Shown here piece after piece: positions 59,625 to 64,000 of a stretch of DNA of 64,000 nucleotides. Position 1 is the first letter of the stretch. Each line of letters opens with the position of its first letter. Source of the stretch: Pythium myriotylum (taxonomy: Eukaryota > Oomycota > Peronosporomycetes > Pythiales > Pythiaceae). Below the pieces are notes generated by a model. The model had not been told where the DNA came from and ran no database searches. It saw only the letters and a program-made list of their open reading frames with translations. The DNA is taken from contig JALJCQ010000012.1 of the NCBI GenBank assembly GCA_023091665.1, positions 3,906,001-3,970,000 on the forward strand. Reading direction: 5' to 3'. The position numbers and the translations under genes were made by a program.

Positions 59625-62278
59625 ATGGAGCTCGTCGCGCACACAGATGGGCCACTCGGTGCGGGGATTGGTGAGCGAGGAGGTGTGGGGACCACTGAGC
59701 GGGACGGTCTGGCCGCTAGTGAATCTGCCATCGACATTGAGGAGTACGTTATGGTTCCGGATGAACCGGCTCCAACCTCCCCGGTCAAGCGTAAGAGGCG
59801 TAAGTACAACTGGTGTCGTGTTTCATCCCACCAATCAGAAGAGGATGCAAAATGTGCACTCGAGCCTCTCGGTGAGGAAAAACTCGTCTACAAGCTAAAA
59901 CAGAACTATGGTAAAAAAGGGAAGGGTGCAAAGGTCTACTTATGCCACTCTCATGTTGGATGCGAGCACGCGCTCCGCATCCGACCACTAGGGGAAGTGT
60001 GGGTTGTCGACGAAGATGGGGCGCATGCTGCTGATCCGGCGGGCGCAACCAAGACTGGTATATCGGCCCACATGAAGAACGACGCACGCCACGTTCTTGT
60101 TGGCACAGGACCCGTCGGCTGTGATCGCGTACTCCGCCAGAAGCACGGTAAAAATGAGTACGCATCAGCCCGAATTCCTTCGAAAACTCAGTTGAAAAAT
60201 TTCAAAGCGGGGATGAGAAAGAACATGGAAGGTATTTCAGATCTCATATATATCTCTAGTCATGCACTGACCAGAGTTGAATTCCATAGAAGGTTGGGAA
60301 ATAAAAAGTCCTGCTGTGATTCATGAGTGGGGGGGGGCGGACAGGACAGTCACGACACGAGTCCAGTTTTTTTGTGCTGAGCCTCCGCCTGGGGGAGTCT
60401 CTTTGCATCCTCCGTTCTCAGCAAAATGGACGAACTCTGTGTGATCAAAATCTTTTCTTACACGACAACAATTGGTGACAGGGCCGTACAGTGCATTGGC
60501 ATTGTTTTTACAAGCCGCCGTGTACTCTGTAATGCCATGCGAGCACATCAAGATCAAGAGGGCGCTATTATCGGTGCCACAGACGGCACGTACAAAATCC
60601 ATTTCGGAGGATGGACTCTAGTTAGCTTCGGTACTTACTGCACACGTTACGTCAACCGCAAGTATGCCAAGCATTTTCTCCCATTTACTTTTATGTTCGT
60701 CCGAACTGAACATGAATCGACTTACACGGAATTGTTCAGAGCCACGCGCGAATTTTGCAAAACAATATTTGACATTTCCCTAGATTTCAAGTTCGGCAGT
60801 CTTGACCACTCGTGGCCAATCGCGAATGCATTCCGCACTTTATGGCCTGATATATGTCTCCTCACGTGCTGGCCACATTTCAAAAGAAAAAGTTGTGAAC
60901 AGAAAGGTCGCCTAAACGACCGTGCTTACTACGACACACACGTCGCTGTACATATCGACTGGATTCAAGAAGCACGCTCCGCGGAGCAGTTTTCCGCTCT
61001 AAGTGAAATTTGTGTGGCGGTGTGGCGCAAAGATGTTGAAAATGATTACGCGGATTGGTTTGAGCAGCAGTACATGAGTGCCCCATGGAACTCGTGGTTT
61101 GTATCAGCTGCGGGTTCGACGATGGGCAATCTACCCTCCCAGAACGCCCTTGAATCATTCAATGGAACTATCAAATCTGTTTGCCTCCCATGGCTCTACG
61201 CGAACACGGCAACTGTACTAAATGAGTCTTTGCCAAGTATACTATCCTACTGTGGCAAGGAATCGGATGTCTTTGCAGGTCATTATGGAGAAGGTGAGCG
61301 CGCATTTCCTTAATTGTTCTTGGTTGTGTTGCAGTAAAAATGAGTTTATCAATTTTTCAAAACTGTAGGTCCTATTCCAGCGGATGTGTTTGTCAGAGCG
61401 AAAGCAATTGTGGAAGACAAGCGCAATCATATCAAATATCCTGTACCTTCTGAGCCATCCCGCACGAGAATGGTTCTCTGTAATGCCAGCAAATATGCGT
61501 ACACTGTCGAGAATCGTCACGGCGTGACAGTCACCGAGACCAGAGTAAAGCGGTGCGTAATATGTGGTGGCCTTCGTTGCTTGATCTCACAAGTGCGCGC
61601 TTTATCATAGGTACATGAAATCGCTACGAGGGGAGTTGGCTAAGAACGCTCAGCCTACATCGATCTGCTTGCACTACCTCTCTCTACATTGTGTACAAGT
61701 GCTGGACGATGAAGTAGAGCCATTCCAGCTACAAACCAATTGGGTACGTGAAGAGGTACGATATTGAAATGTGCGGGTGTTGGTTCGTGATCGCAAGTCT
61801 GACGAAATTCAATGTCTAGATACTTAAAGTGCGCAAGGCGTATCAGTGTGGGTGCAAGGCAAGCCGACATAATGGCTGGATATGTAGCCATATCTTAGCG
61901 ACAATGGCAATTATGGGTACTATCAGTCTGGACGGCGCCCTCTCATCTCTTCCAATCCGACTTCGTCCTGGCGGGCAAGTCAAGGTTCGTGATGCCCTCT
62001 CACAGGATACACGTGACAAGAAATTCTTCTCCGTAGAGCATTTGGTAAGGTTGTTTCAGAAGCTACCTGCCCGCAACCTTCACTGGAATGTCCTCAAGGA
62101 GAAAGGGAACGGAGAAATTGTTGGGACCATCGTGAAGTGGATTCCCGGGAATGGCAGATACAAGTGGAAGGTGGACTATAGTGATGGGTCATCCGTCGAG
62201 CTTGAATGCGAAGCTCTGGCGGAGGCTATATCTTACAGTCACTCAGTCGGACTGGCCGTAATGGGGAAGCTGCTGTAA
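59625..62278 (+). pseudogene. MULE transposase with SWIM zinc finger
   Basis: ATG 59625. The N-terminal DNA-binding part (KVYLCHSHVGCEHALRIRPL) runs to about 60320. A frame slip at a run of nine G, with a return near 60430, interrupts it (EWGGADRTVTTRVQFFCAEP lies in the other frame). The catalytic frame 60426-61293 has IIGATDGTYKIHFGG (Asp53 of that frame), FGSLDHSWPIANA (Asp127), CWPHFKRK (C..H insertion) and SQNALESFNGTIK (Glu243), a complete DDE set. Introns: 61294-61378, 61553-61610 and 61744-61819. Exon 4 has the SWIM finger CGCKASRHNGWICSH and a tudor/chromo-like end (VKWIPGNGRYKWKVDYSDGS), stop at 62278. Only the two frame slips stand against a working gene. Confidence 0.85.
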
Positions 62279-62352
62279 AGCTGCTGTGTATCACATCTCA
62301 TCATACTGCATCCATTATACGTACATAATAATTCATATACAACATGCCGAAG

Positions 62353-62475
62353 TACTCGATGACCATCCTCGTTATGAGCACTCGAGTGGTTACTCTGATA
62401 CCATCTCGCTCAACCACATTTACTCAGAAAGCAGCCCAAATTGGTCATTACTCGGAGACCATCCGAGAAGTACTC
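62353..62475 (-). repeat. right terminal GAGTA array of the MULE
   Basis: TACTC (GAGTA on minus) at 62353, 62391, 62421, 62449 and 62471. From the outer end the steps are 22, 28, 30 and 38 bp, echoing the left side. The reverse complement CTCCGAGTAAT...TTTCTGAGTAAA matches the left end locally. Confidence 0.75.
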
Positions 62476-62539
62476 GATTTCCATGCTGACTCGCGTGGTC
62501 CACGCCTTCCTTCAACAAGCAATCTTCAATCCACTTCCA

Positions 62540-62700
62540 CGACTTAGTCGCCTCGAGGGGCGTCTCTGTGACCACCCTGTACCATGCAGAGACACTTGTC
62601 CGATGGGTAACAGGTCAGCTACGCATCCAGTTCGCTCCTCACCCTAGACTTTCGCCGGTTCTCCCGCTCTGCGGCTCCGATGTTCGTTACTGCAGTCTCT
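62540..62700 (+). mobile_element. LINE linker fragment
   Basis: Reads LRIQFAPHPRLSPVLPLCGS, close to LQFHPHPRLSPILPLWGSA of LINE2 and LCFFPHPALSPVLPLWGSAS of LINE5. Both ends are undefined. Confidence 0.7.
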
Positions 62701-64000
62701 CTTAGAGCCATTCCCAACCACGCTCGGCGTACGGTGCACGCGGTGCATATCAGAAATACGGTGCATGCACCCATCGGCCACTACAGAGTCAAACGCGAGC
62801 TTGACGTACGGCGCGACACTGCCCTCTTGAATCGAATCGATGATTATTCAGCCAACCAAAGCACCATATTTCGAAAGACCTCACCGCTGCTCCTCTCATG
62901 AATCAGTTACCTTTCTTTGATTTTAGACCAATGGAAAACGACTCGGGCGTTGCCCGAGTCGTTTTCCTCACGGTTGAAATCACTCACAAAATGACCATAG
63001 TTTACAATCTTTTTGTCGATAGCCCCATAGTGAAGCGGAGGGGACTATCTCCCGAGTGCTGCACCACAAGATATACCTGTGTCGAGGTATTTCCTGTGGT
63101 TTTGGGGTCTTCCCTGTGTTTTTGTGGCTTTTCGCTGTGTTTTTGTTGCCCAGTCTGGCGCTGGAACTGGTGAGAACCAGGCTAGATCGATTCGTCCACA
63201 CGGTTTTTAGCATGACCAACTCCACGTTGCGCCATGCAACAGAGCAATTTGCGAGATCTCTTCGAGACCCCTGTGGGTGAGGACGAGACCAGTGCGTATA
63301 CGGCCAACATTGTCAATTCAGCGAAGTCTTTCAGTGATCAGTGGACACACTCACATTGAATACTTCTGTTTTCCCCACGACCATGACCTCCAGTGAAAAA
63401 CCGCCCGCGTAGCGGGTGGCGACGGCTAGTCGTCAGTGAGACAAAACTGGGTCCCAAGACTTCAAGACTTTCGTCGCGGAACAGTGCGGTGTAAGCTCTT
63501 TGTCTAAGCAAGAAGTCTCTGAGTTCATGCGACCCATCTCACCGTCCCTTTTTCTTTGTGAGATGGGACCTGTAGACACTCCTTCCGTGCATGGAAATGC
63601 CGCAAATTGCCTTTCTTGAGGGCCTGGTGCTATTCGTCGTGAAGAACAATCAGGTGGGACTCAACGCATAGATTATTGTCAAGTCAGCGAGACTCAACGC
63701 AGAGATCCAAAGTGGCTGAACAAATGATCTGGCTCTTCGCATTGGACGAGTGGGGGATCAACAGTCGCTATGCAAGGCAAAGAGGATTAGACTAGGAAAT
63801 CCAGGATTTGCTAGCTGCTTCGCATACCCATGGCGAGGTTGGCGAGCATTTCACGTGCATACGAGAGCCCTAAAGATTTATTCGATCTCGACGGATTCAT
63901 CAACCTACAACTTGAAATTTGTGGTTGATGAAATCCTCGTTAGTATTGTTGTTCTACCTGCGAGCTACAATTCCTCCGCAGTCTTTTAGATGATGGATGG
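62701..64000. other. no recognisable gene
   Basis: Short frames only. It contains the perfect hairpin at 62933-62967. Confidence 0.5.
62933..62967. repeat. perfect 16-bp hairpin, 3-base loop
   Basis: GGAAAACGACTCGGGC, loop GTT, GCCCGAGTCGTTTTCC, with no mismatch. Same architecture as the hairpin at 53939, unrelated sequence. Confidence 0.9.

Larger units (their letters stand above)
59288..62495 (+). mobile_element. MULE DNA transposon with GAGTA-array ends
   Basis: The transposase gene lies between two terminal zones of about 120 bp. Each has five GAGTA motifs, inverted relative to each other, with near-mirror spacing. The outer ends and target duplication are uncertain: TGGTCCAGG at about 59280 and TGGTCCACG at about 62496 are a candidate 9-bp pair with one mismatch. 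Confidence 0.7.

Overview
This window reads as a transposon-dense stretch of a nuclear genome from an oomycete, most likely a Phytophthora-like Peronosporalean. The evidence is indirect: a Crypton tyrosine recombinase, chromodomain Ty3 elements, RNase H-bearing LINEs, a SWIM-type MULE and a CXC-type transposase-like gene, with short GT..AG introns of 58-85 nt in the few spliced genes. No tRNA, rRNA, CRISPR array or bacterial operon was seen. Nearly all recognisable coding sequence is transposon-derived; the host genes that can be seen are broken.

Layout, left to right. 160-1224 is an intact-looking Crypton. 1366-9105 is a complete 7,740-bp Ty3 element (A, minus strand; 335-bp LTRs; AAGAG target duplication). 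It sits beside, and apparently inside the 5' part of, a second Ty3 element (B, plus, body to about 15007). 15031-15612 is a membrane-protein fragment. 15858-22030 is a third Ty3 element (C, minus; 303-bp LTRs that look identical; AGTCT duplication), which separates that fragment from a decayed gene at 22031-23533. 23549-35426 is a minus-strand LINE (LINE2) split by a 1,062-bp solo-LTR-like insert (24338-25399), a 5'-truncated LINE (27300-28068) and a Copia element with an internal inversion (29302-34153). 37128-40367 is a decayed transposase-like gene. 41121-45429 holds weak ORFs and small LINE insertions. 45612-53199 is a 7,588-bp LINE (LINE4) that splits a host gene (45430-45611 / 53212-53698). 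54048-58249 is an ankyrin-ROCO GTPase pseudogene split by LINE5. About 59288-62495 is a MULE with mirrored arrays of a GAGTA motif at its ends, followed by a LINE scrap and about 1.3 kb with no recognisable gene.

No pathway is encoded here. The genes relate as layers of insertion: exact target-site duplications allow most of the order of events to be read. Most autonomous-looking elements are disabled at key residues: RT YxDD deleted in A, RT core deleted in C, RT active site frameshifted in B, RT motif A Asp changed to Gly in LINE4. The observations most worth following are an antisense gene inside Ty3 element A, an OTU-protease-like ORF1 in LINE4, the mirrored GAGTA arrays of the MULE, and LINE insertions as short as 53 bp with full-length target duplications.
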